Source: Hydractinia symbiolongicarpus (lineage: Eukaryota; Cnidaria; Hydrozoa; Anthoathecata; Hydractiniidae). From it: a stretch of 64,000 bases of DNA. The translations under genes were made by a program, and so were the position numbers. The DNA is taken from assembly GCF_029227915.1 (NCBI RefSeq), contig NC_079884.1:17546001-17610000 (forward strand), in the 5' to 3' direction. This document shows, one piece after another, positions 1-11,180 of the stretch (position 1 is its first letter; every line of letters begins with the position of its first letter). The notes below the pieces were generated by a model. That model was given only the letters and a program-made list of their open reading frames with translations. It had not been told where the DNA came from and searched no databases.

Positions 1-106
1 GGGTCTGCCGCACCTCAGTAGCAAGCAATAAAGGCCTGGTTCTGTCAGTAAAACTGTGTCTGCATGTAGGTGGACTCGGGAGTCCACCCCCTGGAGATCA
101 ATAGCG

Positions 107-748
107 TCACTCCAAAATTTTCCAGGTCCAAGGGTGTTCCAATGTCACATACAAGCACGCGTGCTACGACATTTTGAGTTGAGCTTTAATAATGGAAATT
201 TCTTCCCTACTCGAAATTACATCGTTTTCTTCATGAATAAGCTCGATCTCCTTTTGATTCTTCGGATACCAGACAAAAAGCTGTTACATTTGGTCTCTTA
301 CCGTTATTGGGATCTTCTTATATCTTTGTGTTAGCAGCCACAAGCTGTGCCCTCGATACCTACCTGAAACAGCTAGTTCCAGCAATGCCCCACGAGTTTT
401 ATCGAGAAATTTGTTGGCTATCATATCGTCGATGATAAACAGAGTGTCCTCCCTTGCTAGGAGCTTTGATAGTTGCTCGATCCATTCGAACAGCTGATCC
501 TTGGGGTCTATCAGGAATACGTTGTCATCTTTCCAAAGCCAGGATCTCTCTTGATAGGTCTTGTTCCAGCGGATCGTTGGACAGAAGATCACGATATGGT
601 AGTGGTGCCGCCTATACTCGTTCTCCAGGAGGCCGAGGACTCGCTGAGTTTTACCACACGAGGTAGGCCCTGTAACAATCGCGGTATGGGGTTGTAGCAC
701 CACATTGAGAGTGATATTTATTTTATCTGCCGGTGGCAGATAGAACAT
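107..748 (-). pseudogene. E1 genome-packaging ATPase (FtsK/HerA, A32-like), broken
   Basis: The protein would pump DNA into the capsid. Walker A is GPTSCGKT near residue 27 of the frame and Walker B is LFIIDDMI near residue 102, followed by a conserved SGRYRGHSLWLLTQ stretch. One frame runs 214 codons but has two in-frame stops, TAA at 284-286 and TAG at 164-166. Both motifs lie before the first stop. The homologue in E2 (25118-25711) supports the extent at both ends. In E2 the start is TAAATG; the matching E1 bases read TAAATA, so the ATG at 746-748 may not be the original start. Confidence 0.85.
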
Positions 749-758
749 TGTGGGGCGC

Positions 759-1006
759 TTACTTGGGTTTTGGTACTATGGAGGCGGGTATCCAGCCCTT
801 GCTCACTGCCATCTCACGGCTTCCCCGTCCAGCTGAAAAATAAGCGATCATCTTTATCACGTTGCTGGTATGCAGCTAGGTGCTGGGGCTCGAGATCCCG
901 AGGAATTTCTTCCCAGCCATGGCGTAAGCGAAAGTAAAGCCTAGGTCCACGACAGTTTCATACAGCATGTTGATTATCTCTTTCTCTTTGGGCGTCACAT
1001 GTTTAT
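759..1006 (-). pseudogene. E1 small conserved Polinton protein, start lost
   Basis: About 80 codons lying directly upstream of the ATPase and ending 10 bp before it. It aligns well with the E2 ORF at 25748-26000: both share the stretch LYETVVDLGFTFAYAM and a following SAGRGSRE. The E1 copy has no in-frame ATG where E2 has one, and an in-frame TAG at 876-878 replaces a lysine. No enzyme motif is seen. A hairpin (TATCTGCC paired with GGCAGATA, about 724-742) lies between this gene and the ATPase and is partly kept in E2. Function unknown; conserved position and sequence argue for a real gene. Confidence 0.65.
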
Positions 1007-1014
1007 TATTAGCT

Positions 1015-1353
1015 TTATCGCATGTGAAAAAAGTCGTTATCGATCTTGGCTGTAGGCTCTCGCTGAGGCTGCTCTGTTGCATGTGCTTCGGCAGGCTCCT
1101 TACGGAAAATATAGAATCCAACTCCTGCACAGGCGAGTATAGCAACGATGCCTCCACCAATGTATACACTGTCTGACTGTATAGAACTCACCCCAGAAGA
1201 GGTTTTGACTGTAGATTCTACTGTGCCCTCTTGTTGCTTCAGTTTCTTCTTTTCCTTCCTCAGTGCCGCCAATTTGTGACCCCACGCGACTTTCCCTGGG
1301 TGCTTTGCTGGCTTTGTTAAGACTGTTACTTCTTGTGGTTGAACTTCGTCCAT
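1015..1353 (-). CDS. E1 small single-pass membrane protein
   Basis: An intact 112-residue ORF. A basic, lysine-rich N-terminal half (residues 15-45, including KHPGKVAWGHKLA) is followed by one hydrophobic segment, about residues 67-86, then an acidic and polar tail. The E2 homologue at 26047-26368 has the same order, which supports translation. The ATG is preceded by TTATAAGAA, an AT-rich start context shared with other genes of these elements. It sits between the longer membrane protein gene and the small ATPase-adjacent gene. It may be a minor virion or membrane protein, but nothing in the sequence proves that. Confidence 0.6.
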   Translation of the reverse strand: MDEVQPQEVTVLTKPAKHPGKVAWGHKLAALRKEKKKLKQQEGTVESTVKTSSGVSSIQSDSVYIGGGIVAILACAGVGFYIFRKEPAEAHATEQPQREPTAKIDNDFFHMR

Positions 1354-1379
1354 TTCTTATAAGTCGTGAGACTTACAAA

Positions 1380-1644
1380 AGCACCTCCAAACATAAGCCT
1401 TAATCTTCAAGGAATACAAATACCCAGCGGGGTGGCCCTCAGGCCGCTTCTGCCAGCGTATCTTATTCTATTAACCTGGGGAACCATCACCAAATCACAT
1501 GCCTGAGGTCGAAAGGGATCTGCTGCCGGCGTCAATATTTTTTTGCGTGCGTCAAAATCTCCCAAAATGCTGCAGAAATCTGTATAACGTACCTCCCTTC
1601 TATACCTCATTAGCTCATTGGTTACACGTTCAACTCTTTCACGA
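1380..1644 (-). other. E1 stretch equivalent to an E2 small gene, coding not clear
   Basis: By position this matches E2 26388-26698, which encodes a small basic protein. In E1 a 101-codon frame (1407-1712) covers it but looks unlike the E2 product except near its end. The gene is probably scrambled here by small indels. Confidence 0.3.
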
Positions 1645-2270
1645 CTACCCATGTATATCTTCGATAGACTGTTTACCATTGTTTTCTTGATCTTCATCAA
1701 CCTTCTCTTCAACCACCTTGGATGTTAAGAGCTGGGTGTGATTAATCGTATGGGCAGCAATAAACAGGGGTGTTAAAAGCTTTCCAATCGCCGAGTATAC
1801 GAGAATCCCCAAGTCAGCCATACTATCCCTGATAATAGGATCGTCTTCAATATCCGCCCTTAGACCTTCAGTACTATCCAACTGAACCATACTCCCCGCG
1901 GCCTTGGTATATAGACTGATAGCCTGTGAGGATAGAGCTTTGACGGTCTTCTTAACCTTTTTCTGGAGCTCACGTTGAATGAATTCAGAGTATACTTTAT
2001 CGATTACCTCATCTGATACCTTGTCACAGAAGGCTTCTGCACACTTCTTTGGTAGGAGGTGTGCCTTACCTTTACGTGCATCTTTTAAAACCTGACGTTT
2101 ATCGATAGGTTTTTCACGTTGCTCAAGGGCTTCTGCTGGGTATCAACTTCATCGAAAATAGCGGCTAGATTAGACATCTTTATTAATAGCTTTCGATACC
2201 TACAAAAGCAGAACACGATCAAGACGTACGGCAGGAGTACAGCGAGACATAAGCATATCTCCCATAGCAA
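1645..2270 (-). pseudogene. E1 conserved membrane-anchored Polinton protein, frameshifted
   Basis: Two frames make up one protein. The N-terminal part (to 2085) has a strong hydrophobic segment around LAVLLPYVLIVF followed by MSNLAAIFDEVD. The C-terminal part (1645-1890 and upstream) has DPIIRDSMADLGIL and IAAHTINHTQL. The E2 homologue (26682-27277) shows the same blocks joined in one frame apart from its own breaks, so a frameshift near 2085-2110 is inferred. No in-frame ATG remains at the 5' end; the frame opens at TTG. A signal-anchor plus soluble domain is predicted; function unknown. Confidence 0.6.
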
Positions 2271-2916
2271 TTTTTTCGTAACGGAACCCTCTGGGTGTTT
2301 TGTTGTTTTTGTTGTTGTTTGAACCCAGAGAGTTTTTGATTCTGCGAGTATGCCACTGAGAGCCTTTGGTTTTCCAAATCCGAGGTGTTTTTTCAGTGCT
2401 GTCCTGCTTTGCAGGCTTAGCTTACTTGCTCTTTACATTCTATACAGAATGCCGTGCTTGTACTACGCATTAACGAAACCCACCTTTTTAAGTGAGCACC
2501 TTCAGAGGCCGTTCCTAGCACTGACATTTAACCGGCATTTTACCACAATTTTTTTCCCGACTGACACAGTGTGTGGTAGAAACCGGGGCGAGACGGCCGC
2601 CTCCAGGTAAAGCATGGTCAGGCCCGCCCATCCGTACCCTTCAGCCAGGTCTAAGCCTGCTACCACAATTTTACTATATATCGAGCTTCGTATATAGCTA
2701 TTCAGTATCACCTTAAGTATTACCTGTGTGAAAATTCACGCATCACCGGTTAGGTCGTTTACGCATCATACAGAAAACCTCTTGATTATTCAAAACTGTT
2801 AATCAATTCTGAATGGATGAGGCAAATGAGTTTTATCTTGTTTATACCGATTCATACTGATTAGGAGTGACTCAAAGTTGTGAGAAAAAACACAAATCTA
2901 TTCAACGCGACCTACT
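2271..2916. other. E1 stretch without a recognisable gene
   Basis: There is no Polinton homology that I can see. A short inverted repeat around 2285-2330 (CTCTGGGT and ACCCAGAG flanking a T/G-rich loop) and a GC-richer segment at 2560-2660 suggest a foreign insertion, unidentified. Confidence 0.3.
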
Positions 2917-3414
2917 TTACTCAGATATATATCGATGGCCCTTGCTTTGATTATTCGCGATCCACATTGGTTGCATGTTGGTGTAATGGAGTCTCTCGAG
3001 TTGCATATCTTTGATGGAATATTCCCCATTCTTTCGATACTTGAGTGGGATTTTGTGATCAAATTACCACTGCCCCCTGTTGTTCCAGCTCATCCCTTCT
3101 CTGAATTGGGCCTGGATGTGACCACTAAATGTGCATATACCGCACCCTAGGTAAGTGGTAGAGCTAAGCTCCGTGTCATACCTTAGAGCATAGAGAATCC
3201 TAGTTAGAATAAGGTTATACTGATACCCAGGGAAATCACATTCTTTGCAATGCCGTCTCAGCCTTTCATGAGGGCGTCATATACATTCCTGTGTCGCCTT
3301 CTGACTATCTAAGCATTTGATACACTGTTTTGTCAATTGACCGTTGCGTTGGATCACCCTGACGTTGCATATTGGTTGTGGTTGCTTACATTTTGTACAT
3401 GGCCTAAATTCCAT
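2917..3414 (-). pseudogene. E1 zinc-domain plus HNH-type nuclease gene
   Basis: A single 166-codon frame starting with ATG at 3414 and broken by two in-frame stops (TGA about codon 48, TAA about codon 111). The N-terminus holds CTKC and CIKC cysteine pairs and a RPHERLRRHCKEC block, as expected for a zinc-binding module. The C-terminal half holds FDHKIPLKYR and ERLHYTNMQPMW followed by NQSKGHRY, the layout of an HNH endonuclease core (DH, N, H/N). The same zinc module occurs in the E2 gene at 22912-23339, which has lost the HNH part. It lies directly downstream of the polymerase remnant. Nuclease activity is inferred from motifs only. Confidence 0.6.
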
Positions 3415-6400
3415 TTTCTTATTGAATTTTGGAGGGCATCACCTCACAAAACCTTGGACATATCCCCACTATTCTTACCTCAGCGGGGAGGTGTGCACTT
3501 CATCCTCATGTACGACTCTTTTATCGTAAAAAGCCGAGAGCCCTACGCGTATCACCAGCGATGCGCTTATCGGGGTCTTTATCAGCTTGGCGTCGCGCAT
3601 CCGCCATCTCTTCCGGGAACCACGCGAAGGGGCTTGCCTCGGGTGTACTTCAGGAACTGGTAACATGCCGTGACTTTCAACCCGTGCTCTAAGTACCATT
3701 TGAGCACAGGTGTGTACAACAAGATCCTCTCAGCTTTCATCACGTCCAAGAGCTTTTTGGTCCCGGGAACACGTTTGCGCCCCGTCTGTTGTAGGTACTC
3801 GTGCATGTGCCCGGGGATTTGATTGTCAGGGATCTCCTTGACCACAAATAGTGGAGACATTTCGCTGAACTTGTCGTATAGCTCCGCAGGCACTTCGATA
3901 TCCACTTGCGCAAAACCAAAGAGTCAGCCGTCTAGAACGCCTTGCTCCAAAGCCTCCAATCCCTCAACAGGGTCTGCCATCTTTATCAGCTTTTCCTTAC
4001 CGCAAGGGAAGTCCTGCAGCAAGGTACTGGGGTAGAGCATGTTCGCATCGCAACCGAGAATGGTATTGCACTTGTGGGGATTGTCATAAATGTGAGATCT
4101 AATGGCTGTCACATTTCGCTCGTGATACCTGCAAAAGACGATCGCGGGGCCGCCAACCATGCCTGTCTGCAATAGGTCGTAAGCCTGATTTCTCGTGCAC
4201 TCGCCGCAGATTTTTTGAACATCGATGCAAGCCTTGCACCTGGCCTTGAAGCAGTTGCCTTGGCATTTGTGCTTGCAGGGTTCTCCTGGCGCATAGAGCT
4301 CTAACTCAGGGTTCAAACTTGTTCAAGACGTATCGCATCGACACACCCGGAATGCTCACGGCATCCTTGAGAATGTTAATCTCATCCCCGTAGTATGTGT
4401 TGCGAGTCTTGTCTACAGCATTAACGAAGGGTAGCACGTCTGCCAAGTTGTACTCAGCCAGCCAGTCCAGCATAGTGACACAGCCGCGCTTGTAGAACTC
4501 CTCCCGGTATGCTTGGTACTCTTCAGGCGAGAGTGTGTTTTTCCCGTTGAGACTGCTATAAAAGTCTTCGTGTTCGACGGGGCCGACATGGTTCAGCTTG
4601 TTATGGACCGTTAACCACTCGTATGAGAACACGAGCTTTTATAGTCTACATTGCAGGGACTTGGACCAGCCATCATTACTTATGCCGTGGGCGAGACAGT
4701 TTTTGATGTCAAGAAATTTGAACTTTGATGTCGTGAGGAACATGTAGTCGTTATCCTTTTTAGCCACAGTGATCCTCTCGTTATCACCTTTGGCAATTCG
4801 CTCGACAAAATACCGCTTAATCAAGTTGATATCGTACTTGCCGCTTTTGAAGCCTGTCACAGCCACTTGGTTCACCCACTCGTTCCAGGTTTGTTGGGAT
4901 TGGTTGGAGAGCATTTCAAAATCCTCTGGTTTCGGGTACAGTCTTTCGACTTCTTCGACGATGAGAGCTTGCCTCTGTTCTAGTTGTTCAACAAATTTCT
5001 CAACCAAGGTTTTCGGATATTCGTGCATAATGAACGTAGGATGTTCATTAAGACTATCGTTGATGGCGACACTCACTGGGATATGCTTTGAAAGGTATGT
5101 TAGATCGGCTGTTTGCTGTTAAGGTGCTAGGAGCGCCTCGAAGTCAAAAACAATAAAGTGGGGGTATGGCCGAAATTCCTTCCTGAAGAGCCTCTTGACT
5201 TTTGGTGGGTTCTCGCACTCCCAAGTGGTGACGAGGTTGTACCCCAGTTTTTGGATGTAGTCCTCCTTGAATCTGGTGAACTTGAAATTATTCATGTCCA
5301 CGTTGGTCCGATGTGGTTGACGGAGGCATCCATGCCACTTGCAGCCGTGGTACTCATAAACTGTCTCTTCTGAGGTCCATAACCGTCGATCTTGTAGACC
5401 TCCTTACTACCCTCACGTATCACACGCTCTCCTCCATGCCCGCAGATTGCGTGATGTATGTGCCTTCCGGTTTGTTTAGACATTGCTTCTATCCATTGAC
5501 ACGCCGCGTAACTAAAGCCCTTATCAGGATAGAAAACCTTTTCCTATTTGGTCGATCTTTTTGTCTTTGCAAATGATTGTCGTCTTGACACCTTCGCGCT
5601 CGTTCTGCTTGTGCCGCGTGAGGTTGCAAGATTTTGTGAACCGTTGATTACACGCCTTGCATTCCCAATGTTGTGTCAAAATCTTCTTATGAAAAAACAG
5701 TGGTCATCCAACATACCAAGGTTGATCGTGTCTAACCCCTTCTTGTACTGATTCTGACCGTAAACGAGCCGCCATGGGGCCTTTTCTGAGTTCATCTTGG
5801 GTTCAAGGACTTTGATGTTGATCTTGAAGTGCTTAGCTATACCCTAGAGGTCCACCAGTTTTGTAGGGAGTACATTTTCACGCTTTACATTGGGGTCCTC
5901 GTAGTTCTCACGAGCCAGGGCAAGGAATTCTTGTGTGGTGCGCTTTTCACGCTACTTGCGCTCTCCTCTGTAGTGCACGGCTAGGCATCTCCAAAAGCAC
6001 AAGCTGTCGGTTCTTTCATCTTTCTTGTCAAAGCTGTAGACGCACCTTTGCCGCACAACCAGTCTGGAAGAGGCCCACATCCAAGTAAAGGCTCCCTCGT
6101 AGAGATTAGCTTGAACACGATTTTGCCTTCATACGATCCTGGGGTCTCGATGGTTCTGTCGGGTGGTAGATAGCCTTTGGTCCAAAACTCCGCATCTTCC
6201 AGATCCAAACACTTCATCTTGCATTGATCTATGAAGGCTTCGATTTCTGCAATGCTCGATAACGACTTGGCGCTCTTGGAGTTGTGGTAATCGGACACGT
6301 CGCCACCACCTTTGTGAATATCACAGTTGAAACTGTAGACTACCGTGACTCTCATATCGATATGAGACGTGAATTTTTGCATGATCGCATCTGTCAGTGA

Positions 6401-6748
6401 TTGGTTTAGATTCTTATTGAGCCGCCATGTCTTGACACGATTTCCGTCTTCTAACATCTGCGTGTCATGTTCATCGAATATGTGCTGAATATCTTAGACA
6501 CCTTCTGGTTGGTTTCTCTCTTGCGGGAACAGGTGCTTGATATCTTCGATTCCCTGGTAATCCTCCCGTGCCTCTTGTTCTACAACATCATGAAGCGTTG
6601 CTGAAATTTGCTCCTTGAGGTTGTTATAATAAAAAGTAACAGTATCCCTCACAATCTTCAATCGATCGGCAAGAGCGTCGCGGGTAGCTGCTACTTGAGC
6701 TGATATGGTGTTATACAGTTTGCTAATTGCGTTCCTGAACCAACTCAT
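3415..6748 (-). pseudogene. E1 protein-primed family B DNA polymerase, decayed
   Basis: Collinear fragments of a PolB in mixed frames. The N-terminus starts MSWFRN at 6748; a single TAA near 6494 separates it from a long in-frame segment ending PLLGCGPLPDWL. The exonuclease I motif is FDFEALL near 5140. Palm motif A is DANMLYPS near 4040. The segment preceding motif B (DARRQADKDPDK) is readable near 3570, but the catalytic block after it has degenerated, and the rest of the palm, including the YxDTDS motif, is missing before the HNH gene. There are at least six stops or frameshifts. This polymerase is of a different lineage from that of E2. It would replicate the element's linear DNA from a terminal protein. 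Confidence 0.8.
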
Positions 6749-7185
6749 ATTGTTTTATTATAAGTACGCTCAATCAAAAAAGGTCATCGAGTAAGGGACT
6801 TTCCCCTACTTGCTTGCGGATGCTCGAGATTGTGTTGATGTCAGCATTATTCCCGCTAGTCGCTATTGCGCATGCGTACGCTTTTTATTGGTATTTCCGG
6901 AATTGTCGGGATTTGTCGGATTTATTGGATTTACCGGTTTTTGGAGGGTGGAGGCTGGGGTGGGGGTGGAGGTAGTGGAAGCGGGGTTTGAGGGGGTAAA
7001 GGTGTTTAAAGGAGGACAAACGTACTTATATTGACTCCCTACTGCCACTTGCTTTATCTTCAGAGCTTCATGCACCAAACCTCTTCGGATGTTTGGCACG
7101 ATAACACAACGAATTAGCAGGCTGTCATCAAATATTTTGGTAGCGAGCGGAAATTCTTAGAACCCCCAGGGCCTCTTGTTTTATT
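6522..7185. repeat. Direct repeat P, first copy
   Basis: This 664-bp stretch (end of the E1 polymerase gene plus terminal repeat) recurs nearly identically, in the same orientation, at 11590-12246. The two copies flank the Penelope-like element. Confidence 0.9.
6749..7185. repeat. E1 right terminal repeat region
   Basis: This stretch lies between the polymerase start and the point where the two copies of the terminus stop matching. It includes TTATAATAAAACAATATG at the polymerase start, closely matching the E2 left end. A G/T-rich tract at 6950-7010 is slightly shorter in the second copy. ORFs here look fortuitous. Confidence 0.65.
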
Positions 7186-7591
7186 AAATGTGTATGTAAT
7201 GTAAATAAAAATTAGCAAAGGCGCTATTCTCGTGGTAATCCCTTACATGTTTCCGTTTTTTGAACATGTGACTTTGTGGTTATCATATGTTCGGTTTTTT
7301 GTTAATAATCCAATAACATTGGTGATATTGGTGTTAAGTTGTAGATACTAGCTAAATTGCGAGATCGTCAGTTGATTACTACCGTCATCAGAATTTTCAG
7401 CCCCGTCCGGGTATGGACTAATCAATAATTCCTCGTGGCAGCGGGCCATGCTTTAGCAAGCATTCTCTATTAGCTAGGAGTATCAAATGTTGTAAAGTAG
7501 GTAAATTTTACTCACCATTTCCGTTGCTAGCGTCAAATTCGCTTGAACTGAAGAAATCGTTAGTCTGCATGATGAAAATTTATTTGATTTA
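7186..7591 (-). repeat. Penelope-like pseudo-LTR Q, downstream copy
   Basis: It is about 99% identical by eye to 11181-11589. On the minus strand it has an ATG at 7570 followed by 55 bases and then GTGAGT at 7515-7510, a strong splice donor, suggesting a first exon and intron. A CTGATGA heptamer and an AGTCC/GGAC stem also occur. Confidence 0.8.
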
Positions 7592-8607
7592 ATAAAAAAA
7601 CGTTATTTTGAATAGTGTTGCTACGTTCTTGTTTCTGTTGTAAGAGGTCGTTTTATGGCCATTCTCAGTCTTATATATTGCTTCGGTAGGGCCGTTTGAG
7701 GGTCGTTTTTATTTATTTATTTTTTATTTTTTATTGTTCAGTCTTGTAGTTGTCATAGAAACCGATGTTTAAACTGAATGTGCGCACAGATTTATAAACG
7801 CAATTTTATCTTCAAAGCGTTTCAAGGCAAGATAGTGCCCAGGTTTCTATCATTCGTGTATGCTTTCTTGAATCCACATGATATGCCTATCACTTATTAC
7901 ACAGGCTTTCTGTGTTGTTAAGATAGTATAAGTCGTTATTATCAGTATTTCATCATTACATCCAACCTCGTTTCCAGTGTTACGAATATTTATTTGTAAT
8001 CTATATCAGCCTTGTATGAAAAGTTAAATTCTAGCCATATGGTTCAGTGTTAAAGTTGTATTTTCAGGAACCCTTTTATGGGTCGTAATTGTGTAATTTA
8101 TTGATTGATTTATTTAAAGTGGATGAGTGTAGTTGTCATAGAATTGAGAGTTTTTTAGTCAAACCGAATGTGAGTGCAGATGGAAGATTTTGTCATGTTG
8201 TTATGGAAACGAGATTTTTTCTCCGTATCGTTTCACAGTAAGGTAGTACCAAGGTTGTAACAGCTAACTTCTGCACCCAGTTATCTCTGCTTACACAGTT
8301 ATCAATATATTATATATACACATGCACGTATTATGTTCATTTTCACGCGTATGTGAGTTTGTTATTAAGTTTTTGGTCATAAATTACTTGGTTTTGTGTG
8401 TATTAATTAGTTTGTAAATTAATTTTACAACCCATTCCACAGGCTATGATATATATTTGGATATCAGACTAACAAATAAAATGGCAAAACGCTAGCATGC
8501 AGTATTTTGCTAAAATATCAAAAAACTGTTTTGGGTGTAACAATTTTTATTATGATATTAATAAACTGAATGTTATACAAATCGAATAAACGTAAAAATT
8601 ATAAAAA

Positions 8608-10593
8608 TTATATTGAAAGGCAGTGGTCAGCAGATCTCATCTTTGCTCTGATTAAATATTCCTGTATATTTTTATGCTTGGTGAAAGTCAAGAATGGTTT
8701 GGTTGGAAAACGAGTCGCAGAGCAGGGTCGCTCTCAATTATAAACCAATACTTGTGTAGTATTCGTTTAAGCGTTGTAAATTTTTCGTGGTAAGGTAAAA
8801 GAAAAGGTAGAATGTGTTTGTCTTTGTTTTGGTCTCTGTCAGCATCACCACTATTGTCAGCGGTTCTGAAATGTATTCGTTTTTTATTAAACTTGTGCGT
8901 AGAGTTAGAAAGTACGTCTGATTGCTTTAATTTGGCGATTTTCCCGAATATTTCATCAACAAGCCGACCTTTGTATCCTCTGGTCAGCAAAATACTTTTA
9001 AGTTCATCGAGCTCACATTTTAAAATGCTATCTTGACTTGTTATCATGCGATAGCGGAGTGCTTGCGAATAAATTATACCCCTTTTGGTATGGTGAGGGT
9101 GATACGACGTAAAATGTAATAGTGCTCTGCTGTCAGTTGGTTTTATAAATAATTTGGTTTTGAGTTTTCTCGAGCGTTTATCTAAATAGATAGTCGTATC
9201 CAAAAAACTAATTTCCTCTGTTGAATATTCATAGGTGAATTTTATTGTAGGGTGTATTGAATTTAGATATATGAAAAATTTGTGTAGTTCTTCTTCACTG
9301 TGTTCCCATATGAAGAATATGTCGTCTAGGAAACGAAGAAATATAGTGATTAAATTTGGAAACTTATCGAAAATAAACACCTGCCTAAAAAAGACCCAGG
9401 AATAATGATGCGTATGGTGGTGCCACCTTCGTACCCATGGCTGTGCCAAGTAACTGCAGATATATTTCATTTAGGAACATGAAATAGTTATTTTCCAGTA
9501 TAAACGAAAACAACGTTCGTATTACATGTTCATTGGGTGTGAATGAAGGCAGTGTGTTTCTGTATTTTCTAATGAAATGAATACACGCATCAACTCCTTC
9601 TTGATGAGGGATATTGGTGTAAAGTGAGGATACGTCTGCTGATACAAGTAAAACGTGTTCATTTTGTGCCGGTATGGTTTGTAACCGTTGTATTAGATGT
9701 TTGGTGTCCTTTACATAGGATTTTAATTTTGGTAAGAGAGGTTGCAGGCAAAGATTTAAAAATTCTGAGATATTTTCAGTTATAGAGTTAACAGCTGAAA
9801 CTATTGGTCGTCCTGGAATGCCATCCTTATGAATTTTTGGCAGTATGTAAAATAGGGGCATTTTAGTGTTTTCAGGTGGTGTTATAAATTTAGCCGTGTT
9901 TTTGTTTATGTTGTGGCGACATAGAGAAATTTCTATGAAACTGTTGATATTAGTTTTAAGGTCTTTGCTAGGGTCAGTTTTCATTTTTGCGTAATATTTG
10001 TTGTTGGAGAGGTGGTCATAAACTTTTCCAATGTAGTCATCTTTACTCATGATGACTACACGACCACCCTTATCAGCTTTTTTAATCACTATATTTCGGT
10101 TTTTTGATAATTTCAATAGACTTTTCCTTTCGCTACGAGTAAGATTACTCTGGCATCTCAACAGGGGAAATTTAGTGGTAAAATCGCATAAATCTCTTTT
10201 TACTAGGGCAAAAAAGTTTTGTAGGTTTTTATGTTGTGGTTCAGGTGCAAGCCAGTTAGATTTTCTATGGAGCTCATTGCGGGGGTGTGGTTTGTTAATA
10301 AAAAAATACCTTGTTGCCATACGATTGCGCAAGTTCGCAAAAGCATTTTTCACAGGCTGACAGGTGTTGACAGCTGAGGGTGTTGGGACGTACTTAAGTC
10401 CTTTATTGAGAACAGATATATCCGCATTGGATAAATTGAGGTGAGATAAATTTACAACTAGTGAGTTTAAAGTTTTCATTTTTATTTTTCTATAAAAACA
10501 TTTTTTGACAACGTTTTTCCTTTGGTTAAAATTAATGTTCATGTTATAGTTTGTTGAGCATGTTTTTATGTTTTCCAATTGGTATCTTGTCAT
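8608..10593 (-). pseudogene. Penelope-like reverse transcriptase, two frameshifts
   Basis: About 660 codons in three frame segments. ATG is at 10593. The segment to about 9400 holds KKADKGGRVVIMSKDDY, YILPKIHKDGIPGRP, VSADVSSLYTNIP (catalytic aspartate block) and GTAMGTKVAPPYA. The frame then shifts near 9400-9470 into one with FLRFLDDIFFIW (the DD of the active site) and FTYEYSTEEISFLD. A second shift near 8690 leads to the probable end. These are hallmarks of Penelope-like enzymes, related to telomerase. No endonuclease domain is visible at either end. The frameshifts are old or recent single-base events; the protein is otherwise well preserved. Confidence 0.85.
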
Positions 10594-11180
10594 GGGTTGT
10601 GGTTTCGCTGATGAGGCGGTTAAAATATTGTGTTAGAAGATGGTGTAGTTTTTTTGCAACATCAGTTTGTATGTATTGTTTGTGAGATATGTACATCGAA
10701 ATAAACAAGAGCGTTTATTTAAAAATATTCAATTAAAATTTGGTCACCACAACATGCGTTATACACATTTTTGTATGACAATAGCGAGGTTTTGCTGGTG
10801 CCCTTCTAATTGGAAAGACATTTCGGTACAATCACAGCGTGGTTTTGCTGATCTTTTTGGTGTTATTGAGTATAAAGTCATAAATACGTGTTAAACTAAC
10901 ATGTGGCTTATGATCGAAGCACATTTTGGTATGATCAATTTTTCAAAAAATAGATTTTTTGAAAAAAAAAAAATTCTGAAGATGTTGGTGAGGATACGAA
11001 CTTTTTTAGCGTTAGCAAATAATAATAATAATAAAATAAACGTTTAGAAACGATAAGTATCTACATGAAACCACGTCCAGTCCTCATGTATTTCAGAATA
11101 TAAATTATAATAGTGAGAAAATACAACAAAAAGTCAGAAAAACAAAAACATGTGAAAGTTTCCCACGCAGAGTTCAACAT
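10594..11180. other. Penelope-like element 5' region, no gene
   Basis: AT-rich sequence between the upstream pseudo-LTR and the reverse-transcriptase ATG. A possible splice acceptor (CATCAG) lies 16-17 bases upstream of that ATG on the minus strand, which would suit an intron opened by the donor in Q'. Confidence 0.35.

Larger units (their letters stand above)
1..7185 (-). mobile_element. Polinton/Maverick element E1, right part, decayed
   Basis: A partial Polinton, cut by the window's left edge. All recognisable genes are on the minus strand in the order polymerase, zinc/HNH gene, membrane proteins, ATPase. The right end (about 6749-7185) resembles, in inverted orientation, the left terminal repeat of element E2: both hold the same stretch around TTGATGTCAGCA and TTGCGCATGCGT. 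Polintons are self-synthesising virus-like transposons using a protein-primed DNA polymerase and retroviral-type integrase; the capsid and integrase half would lie left of this window. Nearly every gene has stops or frameshifts, so the copy is dead. The identification is firm; the exact right end is inferred from where two copies of the terminus diverge. Confidence 0.85.

Noticed and set aside
6863-7099. Pro/Thr-rich ORF in the E1 terminal repeat
   Set aside because: Arises from the G/T-rich tract of the terminal repeat; length differs in the second copy and no start context is visible.
7340-7480. Functional hammerhead ribozyme in the pseudo-LTR
   Set aside because: CTGATGA and a plausible stem are present but no GAAA box follows in the required place; kept only as a hint in the findings.
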